Positions 1-5,088 of a stretch of DNA of 6,153 nucleotides are shown here, in pieces. The position numbers and the translations under genes were made by a program. This DNA comes from Bifidobacterium imperatoris (lineage in GTDB: Bacteria > Actinomycetota > Actinomycetes > Actinomycetales > Bifidobacteriaceae). Within the stretch, counting starts at the first letter, position 1; every line of letters starts with the position of its first letter. The DNA is taken from positions 1 to 6,153 of the forward strand of contig NZ_NMWV01000047.1 of NCBI RefSeq assembly GCF_002860405.1. Direction: 5' to 3'. The notes beneath the pieces were generated by a model. The model saw only the letters and a program-made list of their open reading frames with translations. It searched no databases and was not told where the DNA came from.

Positions 1-1
1 C

Positions 2-433
2 GATGAGCTCGGCCTGCTCAACGAGCTATGGGAGCTGGTGCGCGTCAAGGCCAACCTGTTCACCCCGTCCAAGAAGCCGGTCGCGCGCGAAAGCACCCGG
101 GACGGCCGTCCCCGCCGCGTCTACGACGCACCACGCACCCCGTGGGAGCGGCTCAAGGAGTTCGACGAGGCGGACAGGGCCGCCGGCGGCCCCGGCTTCA
201 TACCCGACGACAAGCGAGAGGAGATCGAACACACGCTCGCGACCGTGAACCCGGCCGAGCTCGTCCGCCGCATCCACGACATCCAGGACCGGCTCGAAGC
301 ACTGGCGGCACCGCGCACCGCGCGGCTGGCCAGACGCATGGGCCCGGACATGGCATACTTGAACAAGACGCTCGCCCGGATCGCGGGCGTCGAACCGGAA
401 GACGACGAAACCCCACAAGCCGACGCGGACTAG
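2..433 (+). CDS. Transposase (integrase-core/DDE type), C-terminal fragment, left IS copy
   Basis: The frame is open from the first full codon of the window to TAG at 431-433, about 143 residues, and the start of the gene is outside. The fragment begins DELGLLNELWELVRVK, followed by LFTPSKKPV. It then becomes charged and helical (ERLKEFDEADRAA, then the NPAELVRRIHDIQDRLEAL segment) and ends in an acidic tail (EPEDDETPQADAD). This looks like the C-terminal tail of actinobacterial integrase-core transposases, in which a YRYT...LNELW...TPxKKP segment follows the catalytic domain. The catalytic acidic residues would lie upstream and are not visible. A GTG at 38 is in frame but sits inside this conserved segment, so it is unlikely to be a true start. 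The right end of the window carries an identical copy. Confidence 0.7.
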   Translation, partial: DELGLLNELWELVRVKANLFTPSKKPVARESTRDGRPRRVYDAPRTPWERLKEFDEADRAAGGPGFIPDDKREEIEHTLATVNPAELVRRIHDIQDRLEALAAPRTARLARRMGPDMAYLNKTLARIAGVEPEDDETPQADAD

Positions 434-453
434 GATTTCACGCTCACCACAGG

Positions 454-498
454 TGAGGCACCACTCCGGATTACGCGCTCATTTTCAAATGAGGCACC
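454..498 (+). repeat. Subterminal direct repeats at the IS 3' end (left copy)
   Basis: The 9-mer TGAGGCACC occurs at 454-462 and again at 490-498, 36 bp apart, between the transposase stop codon and the inner IS boundary. The same pair is present in the right copy (5637-5645 and 5673-5681 on the opposite strand). Paired copies next to an IS end are typical of transposase binding sites. That role is inferred from position only. Confidence 0.45.
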
Positions 499-582
499 TC
501 GCTCCAAAGACTAACTGCTCCTGCATCATGCATTAAGTCAGCACACCATGCCCGCTCGTGAAAATATGCATTTGAGTGAGCA

Positions 583-753
583 ATGACTGCCGAAGAAACA
601 AATATATATTCTGTAATCGAGCTATACTCAACGGACGAAATTGACGCCTCGCTCTCCAATGTTGTAGTCTGGTGCGGTTCTCCCAAGTTGGCTGACTTGA
701 GCGGGCCATTGATGACCTGTACACATCACCGGGAGGACGATGATGAACGATAA
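583..753 (+). CDS. Possible small acidic protein (56 aa), unrecognised
   Basis: An ATG at 583 opens a 56-codon frame ending at TAA 751-753. The product begins MTAEETNIYSVIELYSTDE and ends THHREDDDER. It is acidic and has a short hydrophobic stretch with a Cys (NVVVWCG), but no motif I recognise. It overlaps the start of the following zinc-ribbon gene by 11 nt (start at 743), which would allow translational coupling. Against it, the upstream ribosome binding site is poor (GAGTGAG only 3 nt before the ATG), and the frame starts directly after a stop at 577-579. It fills most of the otherwise empty DNA between the left IS and the next gene. A TATACT at 623-628 inside the frame could instead be the promoter -10 of the next gene, which would make this ORF spurious. 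Confidence 0.3.
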   Translation: MTAEETNIYSVIELYSTDEIDASLSNVVVWCGSPKLADLSGPLMTCTHHREDDDER

Positions 754-1222
754 GACCGCACCATTCAAACTTGTATGTCTGATTTGCGGCAAATCATTGA
801 CTGCGGAAGTCTGCATTAATCACCACATAGGCAAGGTTGACTATCTGCCTCTCAACCATGATGACAACGACTTGCTGCCAATGGGCGCTATTGAAATGAC
901 CTCATACGGACATTACGGCACTACATTCTTTGACCCATGCGATGACGGCACACAAGTCGCCGCTCTCATCTGCGATGAGTGCATGGAAGAACGCAGCAGC
1001 CGACTTCTCTATATCAACAAACAGCGTCAGCTCAAACCATTCGACACCGCAATGAAAGAACTTGAGGAACGATGGAAGGCCGAGAAAGCTGAACGCGAAG
1101 CAAATCCCGTTGCCCCTCTCTTTCTCCCTGAGGAGCAGCCAGTGGATGAGGATGGCTACCCGATTATCAACGAGGAGTTTTTCCGTACAATGCTCTCGGA
1201 AAAACCATCAACGGACAATTAA
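743..1222 (+). CDS. Hypothetical protein with two CxxC pairs (zinc-ribbon-like), 159 aa
   Basis: The product has CLIC (C12, C15) near the N-terminus and CDEC (C77, C80) in mid-protein, with extra Cys at 24 and 66. Two CxxC knuckles about 60 residues apart suggest a structural zinc site. The segment YGHYGTTFFDPCDDG, a hydrophobic strand, then ICDEC resembles widespread small uncharacterised bacterial proteins of the YGS-F-D...CDDC type. After the second knuckle comes a charged helix rich in Glu, Lys and Arg (roughly 97-122), which may form a coiled coil, and then an acidic tail. Two adjacent ATGs exist, at 740 and 743. The GGGAGG at 731-736 is spaced better for 743. No function can be assigned. 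The neighbours suggest plasmid- or phage-like accessory DNA. Confidence 0.75.
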   Translation: MNDKTAPFKLVCLICGKSLTAEVCINHHIGKVDYLPLNHDDNDLLPMGAIEMTSYGHYGTTFFDPCDDGTQVAALICDECMEERSSRLLYINKQRQLKPFDTAMKELEERWKAEKAEREANPVAPLFLPEEQPVDEDGYPIINEEFFRTMLSEKPSTDN

Positions 1223-1276
1223 CCGATAGTCTCTCACCAACATAATCGGCACCATCCAAATACGAAAGGAACAACC

Positions 1277-1309
1277 ATGACTAACGGATTCACCGCGCCT
1301 TTCTACTAA
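1277..1309 (+). CDS. Very short ORF (10 codons), possible leader peptide or gene remnant
   Basis: ATG at 1277 is preceded by GAAAGGA (1264-1270) at 6 nt and reads MTNGFTAPFY before TAA at 1307-1309. The leader GAAAGGAACA...CC-ATG is nearly repeated before the next gene (1328-1345), as if the translation start had been duplicated. The frame is the same as that of the 1343 gene, but TAA (1307) and a TAG (1322) separate them. It may be a leader peptide, the remnant of a duplicated 5' end, or an initiation site by chance. There is no evidence of function beyond the good ribosome binding site. Confidence 0.3.
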   Translation: MTNGFTAPFY

Positions 1310-1342
1310 GCAACTATTGCCTAGTTTGAAAGGAACATCACC

Positions 1343-1693
1343 ATGTCTCGAACATGGAAGGACCGGCCATACCGAATCATGGAGGCCGAAGCCAAGCGCG
1401 CGGGATATACACACAACAGATACTGGATACTCCCCTATAGCGCATCGCGAGAACCTGTACCTGATGTAACGTCATATGCTTATGCCACTAGCCGCAACGT
1501 ACACATTCCCGCACGCCGCATACGAGACTATCGCTGGATTGAGGATGACTGGATTCCCGATTACGGAGCCAGCCACCGCGTTCGCGAAGCACTCAACGCC
1601 GCAGCCATCGCAGCCAACAACGGCTACGATATGCGCGACTGGGACGATCCCATCGCATATCAGAGACGACGACGCTGGATCATCGGAGAATAA
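1343..1693 (+). CDS. Hypothetical protein, 116 aa, rich in Arg, Tyr and Trp
   Basis: The ATG at 1343 follows GAAAGGA (1328-1334) with 8 nt spacing, a convincing start. The product begins MSRTWKDRPYRI, a type of N-terminus seen in small phage- and plasmid-encoded actinobacterial proteins. It continues with an Arg/Tyr/Trp-rich middle (IRDYRWIEDDWIPDY), an Ala-rich helix (ALNAAAIAANNGY) and a basic end (YQRRRRWIIGE). There is no signal peptide, membrane segment or catalytic motif. It lies 120 nt after the zinc-ribbon gene on the same strand, probably in the same transcription unit, and is followed within 5 nt by a long hairpin. The function is unknown. It could be a small nucleic-acid-associated phage or plasmid accessory protein, but that rests only on composition. 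Confidence 0.65.
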   Translation: MSRTWKDRPYRIMEAEAKRAGYTHNRYWILPYSASREPVPDVTSYAYATSRNVHIPARRIRDYRWIEDDWIPDYGASHRVREALNAAAIAANNGYDMRDWDDPIAYQRRRRWIIGE

Positions 1694-1697
1694 TCAA

Positions 1698-1747
1698 TGA
1701 CTTGTGTTGTGCTCATAACTGTGCGGTTATGAGCACAACACAAGTCA
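1698..1747. repeat. Perfect 22-bp-stem inverted repeat (hairpin)
   Basis: The left arm (1698-1719) begins TGACTTGTG and ends CTCATAAC. The right arm (1726-1747) is its exact reverse complement, and the loop is TGTGCG (1720-1725). The structure starts 4 nt after the stop codon of the 116-aa gene, so it is well placed to end or protect that transcript. There is no run of T after the right arm (CTAGCCC follows), so it is not a standard intrinsic terminator on the + strand. It could instead be a 3'-end stabiliser or a small inserted palindromic repeat. Confidence 0.8.
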
Positions 1748-1754
1748 CTAGCCC

Positions 1755-1763
1755 AAAAACAAA
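1755..1763 (+). repeat. Possible target-site duplication, left side
   Basis: The nine bases directly outside the left terminal repeat are AAAAACAAA. The nine directly outside the right repeat (5038-5046) are AAAGACAAA, an 8/9 match in direct orientation. IS1595-family elements usually duplicate 8 bp. This may be a decayed or off-length duplication, or chance similarity between two A-rich flanks. Confidence 0.35.
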
Positions 1764-1782
1764 GGGTCTGTTAGACCAAAGT
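1764..1782 (+). repeat. Left terminal inverted repeat of the R-M transposon
   Basis: The sequence GGGTCTGTTAGACCAAAGT is the exact reverse complement of 5019-5037. Its first part (GGTCT-GTT-AGACC) is itself a short palindrome, so each end could form a small hairpin. Similarity stops beyond it on both sides. Confidence 0.85.
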
Positions 1783-1794
1783 ATTGTTTTTGAT

Positions 1795-1823
1795 TTACTA
1801 AGTAATTACTTAGTAATTACAAT
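1795..1823 (+). promoter_or_regulatory. Transposase promoter candidate with a 22-bp perfect palindrome
   Basis: Bases 1795-1816 form a perfect 22-bp palindrome (TTACTAAGTAA and its reverse complement), and TAGTAATTAC repeats the motif through 1820. TACAAT at 1818-1823 matches the -10 consensus at 5 of 6 positions. No good -35 lies 17 bp upstream (TTACTA, 1795-1800). A start point near 1830 would give a very short leader before the ATG at 1838. The palindrome would sit between the -35 and -10 boxes and could be an operator. The regulator is unknown. Confidence 0.4.
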
Positions 1824-1837
1824 GGAATTATGAGCAA

Positions 1838-2838
1838 ATGAAGCAAGGCAGCGAAACTGGTCAGCGGGTCCGGGACGGGCTCGCGCTGCTGGATGACGAC
1901 GAGCGTCGTCGGACGATTGAGGCGTTGCGTTCCATCGTGTACGAGGACATGCACGGGTTCTCGGGAGCTGCCTGCCGATGCTTGCCCGCATTGCGGTTCT
2001 ATCTCCATCAAGCGCAACGGCAAGACGGTAAAGGGCAATCAGCGCTGGTACTGCAAAGATTGCAAGCGCACGTTCACGGCCAACGTCGGTCGCGTACTCG
2101 GCATGTCCAAGCTGCCGGTGGAGACGTGGATGACCTACGTGGAGGCATTCATCGACCAGCTGTCGCTGCGGAATTGCACGGACAAGTGCGGCGTTGGCCT
2201 GCGCGCGGCATGGTTCATGCGCCGCCGCATCATCGAATGCATCCAACGTTACAATCCCTCGTTCAACGCGGTCGCAGGCGACCGGGTGGAGATTGACGAG
2301 ACGTACTTCCGCGACAGTTACAAGGGCTACCGCAAGGGCACCATGCCGCGCCCCGCTCGCAAGAGCGGCAAGAAGGCAGCGAAACGCGGTCTGAGCAAGC
2401 AGCAGGTGTGCGTCGTCACCGGCATCGACGACACTGGCGCGTCCTTCCTCGTGGTATCCGGTCGCGGCATGCCCGGCAAGGAGCGTGCCTACAAGGCGCT
2501 CAACGGGCGAATCGGCAAGGGTGCTCTCGTCGTCACCGACAAAAGCCGGGGCCTACCCCGCCGTCCTCGACCGGCTCGGCGCGACATTGGAGCGCACGGG
2601 CGCGACCGAGCACGCCATCAATCGCATCAACAGCCTGCACGCCCGTCTCAAGGACTTCATGCACGGTTTCAAGGGCGTGTCCACGAAGCACCTCCAGTCC
2701 TACCTCGCATGGTTCCGGTGGATTGAGGCGTTCAAGAGCGGACCCACCAAGCAGCGGGGCACCATCAGACGCCAGCTCCGCAACGGCGCGTACCGGCTCA
2801 CGCGCAGCATGTACGTGCGCATGCCCATGCCCGTATGA
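1838..2838 (+). pseudogene. IS1595-family (ISXO2-like) transposase, broken by two +1 frameshifts
   Basis: The transposase is readable in three successive frames. Frame one starts at ATG 1838 (MKQGSETGQRV...DDDERRRTIEALRSIVYEDMHGF) and leaves phase at GGG 1963-1965. Frame two carries the zinc ribbon (CPHC at 1983-1994, CKDC at 2052-2063), the first catalytic Asp in VEIDETYF (Asp codon 2295) and the second in VVTDK (Asp codon 2538). It leaves phase at the A run 2541-2544. Frame three gives AGAYPAVLDRL, INSLHARLKDF (Asn/His region that usually holds the third catalytic position), GVSTKHLQSYLAWFRW and TGA at 2836-2838. Removing one G and one A restores a single protein of about 332 residues, which is normal family length. 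Both shifts need skipping forward by one base, so they do not look like the usual -1 programmed frameshift of insertion sequences. The coding DNA is GC-rich, like that of the host. The product is probably inactive unless these are sequence errors. Confidence 0.85.
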
Positions 2839-2842
2839 CAAG

Positions 2843-2898
2843 TGATAGCATGCTCCTTATCAATCGGATGGGCTACGATGTAGCTACCAATCCGATTG
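2843..2898 (+). promoter_or_regulatory. Promoter/operator candidate for the R-M operon (dyad 2861-2898)
   Basis: CAATCGGAT (2861-2869) and ATCCGATTG (2890-2898) are exact inverted arms. Between them lies a second dyad, GCTAC-GAT-GTAGC (2872-2884), so 2861-2898 is an extended imperfect palindrome. The right arm touches the GGAGGA ribosome binding site (2898-2903) of the ribbon-helix-helix gene. A protein bound here, or an RNA hairpin formed here, could therefore block expression. TGATAGCAT at 2843-2851 resembles an extended -10 box, and TACGAT (2874-2879) is an alternative. Autoregulation through such dyads is usual for RelB/DinJ-type proteins. Its use here is inferred. Confidence 0.45.
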
Positions 2899-2910
2899 GA
2901 GGACAACCCT

Positions 2911-3099
2911 ATGAGCGTGCCGACCACCACCATGAGAATCGACCCCGAACTCAAGGACGAAGCCAACAAGGTGCTTGGCGAACTCGGCTTGAGTCTGTCT
3001 GGAGCCGTCACCATCTTCCTCAAGGCCGTCGTGCGCGAACAGGGGCTACCGATAGACATGCGAATCGGAAATCACGGAAACAAGGAGGATCAGGCGTGA
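2911..3099 (+). CDS. RelB/DinJ-like ribbon-helix-helix protein (62 aa), likely operon regulator
   Basis: The ATG at 2911 follows GGAGGA (2898-2903) at 7 nt. The product has the classic ribbon-helix-helix pattern of RelB/DinJ antitoxins. The order is DNA-binding strand TTTMRID (5-11), helix 1 PELKDEANKVLGEL (12-25), turn GLSLS (26-30), helix 2 GAVTIFLKAVVRE (31-43), then GLPIDM (45-50). It stops at 62 residues after a polar tail, whereas family members are usually about 80-100 residues with a C-terminal toxin-binding arm. No RelE/YafQ-type toxin gene follows. Instead its stop overlaps the GTG start of the methyltransferase (GTGA, 3096-3099). I infer that it works as a transcriptional autorepressor of the R-M operon, the job done by C proteins in other systems. 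It could instead be a leftover antitoxin that has lost its toxin. Confidence 0.8.
   Translation: MSVPTTTMRIDPELKDEANKVLGELGLSLSGAVTIFLKAVVREQGLPIDMRIGNHGNKEDQA
3083..3098 (+). promoter_or_regulatory. Ribosome binding site and GTG start that fix the methyltransferase start
   Basis: AGGAGG at 3083-3088 is followed after 7 nt by GTG at 3096-3098, which overlaps the TGA of the preceding gene. This is the only well-formed initiation site upstream of the methyltransferase motifs. The methyltransferase frame itself contains no ATG, GTG or TTG between the upstream stop (3053-3055) and ATG 3242. The intended start is therefore very probably this GTG, which is out of phase in the present sequence. Confidence 0.7.
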
Positions 3100-4159
3100 G
3101 CGCCGAGAGAGAGAGAGAGTAGAGGCATACCTTTCCTCTGAATCAACAAAACCGCAGTTCCTTCTAGGGAATTCACTGGAAGTTCTGCGAATCATTCCCG
3201 ACGATTCCATCGACTGCGCCATTACGTCTCCACCGTACTGGATGAAAAGGGAGTATTTGGGCGGAGGAATCGGACTGGAAAACAAGTACCAAAGCTACAT
3301 CTCTGATTTGTGCGCCATTTGCTCCGAGGTCTACCGGGTGCTGAAACCATCCGGATCCTTCTGGCTGAACATCGGGGACTCCTACCATAACAAGCATCTT
3401 CTTCAGATTCCAAACAGGGTAGCCATCCGCCTGACGGATGAAGTTGGTTTCATCCTCCGCAATGAAGTTGTGTGGAACAAGCTCAAGGGCGCGCCTGATA
3501 ACGCGAAGGACAAGCTGCGTAACCTCTGGGAACCGGTGTTCCATTTCACGAAATCTGAGAAGGGCTATTACTACGACATCGATGCAACGCGCATCAAACC
3601 ACGCAAGGCGAAAAGCGTGAAACATGGCGCCGTGGTCTCTGCCACAGGCGTATCCGGCGTCAGGTACCGCCGTAAAATCGAGCTTTCTACTGAGCTGTCG
3701 GAAGAAGAGAAGCGCAATGCCTTCAAGGCGTTGGACGATATGCTTGCGCTTGTTGAGGCTGGTGAGGTACCCGATTTCAGGATGGTCATACGCGGTGCCA
3801 CCCGAACCACGCACGGAAATTCCGCAAAGCTGTCCGGCAGGGCCAAGGAACTCGCGGATAAAGGCTTCTACTTCTTGAAATACAGCAAGCAGGGGGCAAA
3901 GATGTCAGACGTATGGGACATCATCCCCGAAGATACTCAGGGTCGCAAATACCACTACGCCCCATACCCGGAGGATCTGGTCAAGAATCCGATAGCGCTG
4001 ACATGCCCTCCTTCCGGCGTTGTGCTGGACCCATTCGTCGGCACGGGAACCACATGTAAGGTCGCCTCGGAAATGGGGCGCAAGTCAATCGGCATCGATA
4101 TTTCCGACGAGTATTTGAAACTCGCGAAGGAGCGTTGTGATGGCACATCGCGTCAATGA
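3096..4159 (+). CDS. Beta-class DNA N4-cytosine/N6-adenine methyltransferase, out of phase with its start (GA-tract frameshift)
   Basis: This is the modification enzyme of the R-M pair, transferring a methyl group from S-adenosylmethionine to a base in the recognition site. From GTG 3096 the present sequence reads only VSAERERE and stops at TAG 3120. The methyltransferase frame runs without interruption through 3119-4159. With one GA unit fewer the two join, giving 353 residues. In that numbering, motif IV is TSPPYW (43-48; DNA 3224-3241), within the segment SIDCAITSPPYW. VLKPSGSFWLNIGDSYHNK and NEVVWNK follow, then a central recognition region (about 165-260), SDVWDIIP, CPPSGVVLDPFVGTGTT (motif I, FxGxG at 313-317) and GIDISDEYLKLAKERC. 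Motif IV before motif I is the beta-class order, and TSPPYW is more usual for N4-cytosine enzymes. ATG 3242 lies just after motif IV, so a protein starting there would be inactive. The gene overlaps the endonuclease gene by 20 nt. Confidence 0.85.
3105..3119 (+). repeat. (GA)7G dinucleotide tract near the 5' end of the methyltransferase gene
   Basis: Seven GA units plus a G lie immediately after GTG AGC GCC. Loss of one unit, or gain of two, would put the GTG start in phase with the methyltransferase. The present number leads to TAG at 3120-3122. Short tandem repeats at this position, changing length by slipped-strand mispairing, are the standard basis of phase-variable methyltransferases in other bacteria. 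No tract like it is obvious elsewhere in the window. Confidence 0.8.
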
Positions 4160-5030
4160 GATGTACGGACTCTACGTGAACGGAAGCGATGCTCCCGATT
4201 TGACGGATTCTCTGGCAAACCAAATCTGTCCTCTTACCGGGAAACGCTGTGGAAAGCGGCGTAAGAGCGTTAACGAGACCATCGGGACATGTAGCGTGCT
4301 GGCAAAGGATTCTGTCAGCAACGAAGATATGCCAATGCTCATATGTCCGGACCGGTTAATCGAAGGGAATCGTATTTTTCTTGACTGCATTGATTTGATT
4401 TCCTCCAGCATCCCCGGAAGCGACTTGTATCTCATACCGGAAGTCAAGACATCGGCAGGGAGACTGGACTATGTCTTGGCGGCGTTCAGAGACGGCCATC
4501 CCGTTGATTTCGTGGGTATAGAACTCCAGACTTTGGATACCACAGGATCGGTGTGGCCGAACAGGCAACGTCTGCTATGCGACCTTGGATACATGCAGTC
4601 CGATACTCCGAAAACGGACAAGCAGGAATACTCGATTAACTGGAAAATGACAGGCAAAACGATTCTCACGCAGATAGTCCAGAAGGGGCAGCTCTTTGAG
4701 ACGTTCAATCGTCATCTTGTTCTAATCTGTCAAACACCGCTGTATGACTACATGGAGCAGGCGTTCAACTTCTCTGAAGTAGAGGACGACAATCATAGGA
4801 ATCACATTCACTTCCATTGTTATGATTACATTCCCGCTCAATCCGAAATGTGCCTGAGACTTGGGAAAATGAAGAGCATAACAGCTGAAGCTGTTGACCG
4901 CATTATGGGACTGGAATCTCCGTCGAACGAGGAGCTGGTGGCTATCAACAAGATTCTCGAAAAGAGAATGAAACCAGATTATCTCTTCAATCCATTCCGG
5001 CTCAATAACCGTATGCACACTTTGGTCTAA
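4140..5030 (+). CDS. Type II restriction endonuclease, NotI family (296 aa)
   Basis: This enzyme is expected to cut DNA at the site its partner methyltransferase protects. Two family signatures are visible. First, four N-terminal cysteines, C30, C37, C51 and C69 (ICPLTGKRCGK, GTCSV, LICPDR), match the pattern of the NotI metal-binding Cys4 cluster, which ends in a CPxR segment. Second, the active-site core has D110 (GRLDYVL) followed by VGIELQTLDTTGS with E128 and Q130. This corresponds to the D...ExQ variant of the PD-(D/E)XK fold and the GVLEIQTMDFHGS segment I remember from NotI. It is somewhat shorter than NotI. The site need not be GCGGCCGC, because the recognition parts differ. ATG 4140 is chosen because AAGGAG (4127-4132) lies 7 nt upstream. 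GTG 4137 is possible but too close. The gene starts inside the methyltransferase gene, and its TAA (5028-5030) lies inside the transposon's right terminal repeat. The frame is intact. Confidence 0.8.
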   Translation: MAHRVNEMYGLYVNGSDAPDLTDSLANQICPLTGKRCGKRRKSVNETIGTCSVLAKDSVSNEDMPMLICPDRLIEGNRIFLDCIDLISSSIPGSDLYLIPEVKTSAGRLDYVLAAFRDGHPVDFVGIELQTLDTTGSVWPNRQRLLCDLGYMQSDTPKTDKQEYSINWKMTGKTILTQIVQKGQLFETFNRHLVLICQTPLYDYMEQAFNFSEVEDDNHRNHIHFHCYDYIPAQSEMCLRLGKMKSITAEAVDRIMGLESPSNEELVAINKILEKRMKPDYLFNPFRLNNRMHTLV

Positions 5031-5037
5031 CAGACCC
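5019..5037 (-). repeat. Right terminal inverted repeat of the R-M transposon
   Basis: This is the exact reverse complement of 1764-1782. It includes the last codons and the TAA of the endonuclease gene, so the final Thr-Leu-Val residues are encoded by the transposon end. The flanking sequence outside differs from the inside, in line with a true element boundary. Confidence 0.85.
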
Positions 5038-5088
5038 AAAGACAAATCACAGCAACCAAACCGATAAAGATGATTTGCTGCCACAGTA

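Larger units (their letters stand above)
1..501 (+). mobile_element. 3' part of an insertion sequence, left copy (5' part outside the window)
   Basis: Bases 1-501 are the reverse complement of 5634-6134 with no difference that I could find. Identity stops abruptly at 501/502, where the left copy continues CTCC and the right copy continues ATCG, so 501 (within a base or two) is the inner end of the element. The segment contains the end of a transposase gene and about 68 bp of non-coding terminal DNA. It is visibly much richer in GC than the DNA from 502 onward. The outer end lies beyond the window, so full length, terminal inverted repeats and target duplication cannot be read. The family is not assigned with confidence. 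Confidence 0.85.
1764..5037 (+). mobile_element. IS1595-like transposon carrying a restriction-modification operon (3,274 bp)
   Basis: The element is bounded by 19-bp perfect inverted repeats (1764-1782 and 5019-5037). It contains an ISXO2/IS1595-type transposase (1838-2838, frameshifted), then a ribbon-helix-helix gene, a DNA methyltransferase and a NotI-family endonuclease, all on the + strand. A simple IS of this family would end shortly after the transposase. Here the right repeat lies about 2.2 kb further on and includes the endonuclease stop codon, so the R-M operon is inside the element. IS1595-family members with passenger genes are known. The broken transposase implies that the element is now immobile by itself unless a related transposase acts in trans. 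The matching ends, and the different DNA outside them, support the boundaries. Confidence 0.75.

Noticed and set aside
26..456. Other open frames on both strands within the IS end (and their mirror at 5679-6109)
   Set aside because: Very high GC makes all frames open. Only the frame ending at 433 (or 5702) continues through the whole visible segment with protein-like composition.
548..586. 12-codon ORF MPARENMHLSEQ overlapping ATG 583 by ATGA
   Set aside because: It is too short, has no ribosome binding site, and the frame is open only because the region is small.
1698..1747. The hairpin as a standard intrinsic terminator
   Set aside because: No T-rich tract follows either arm in the sense direction, so it is listed as a repeat of unknown function.
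2541..2550. AAAAG as a programmed -1 slippery site in the transposase
   Set aside because: The downstream frame requires a +1 shift (skipping one A), not -1, and a second unrelated +1 shift occurs earlier in the gene.
2835..3122. A 95-codon frame from ATG 2835 in phase with GTG 3096
   Set aside because: It overlaps the well-supported ribbon-helix-helix gene in another frame, and its composition looks like out-of-frame translation.
3173..3814. Long open frame (213 codons) on the - strand opposite the methyltransferase
   Set aside because: It lies antisense to a frame with clear methyltransferase motifs, has no recognisable domain and has no ribosome binding site. It is a shadow of the real gene.
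3242..4159. ATG 3242 as the methyltransferase start
   Set aside because: It would remove TSPPYW (3224-3241), the catalytic motif, and has no good ribosome binding site. The conserved sequence clearly continues upstream to the GA tract.
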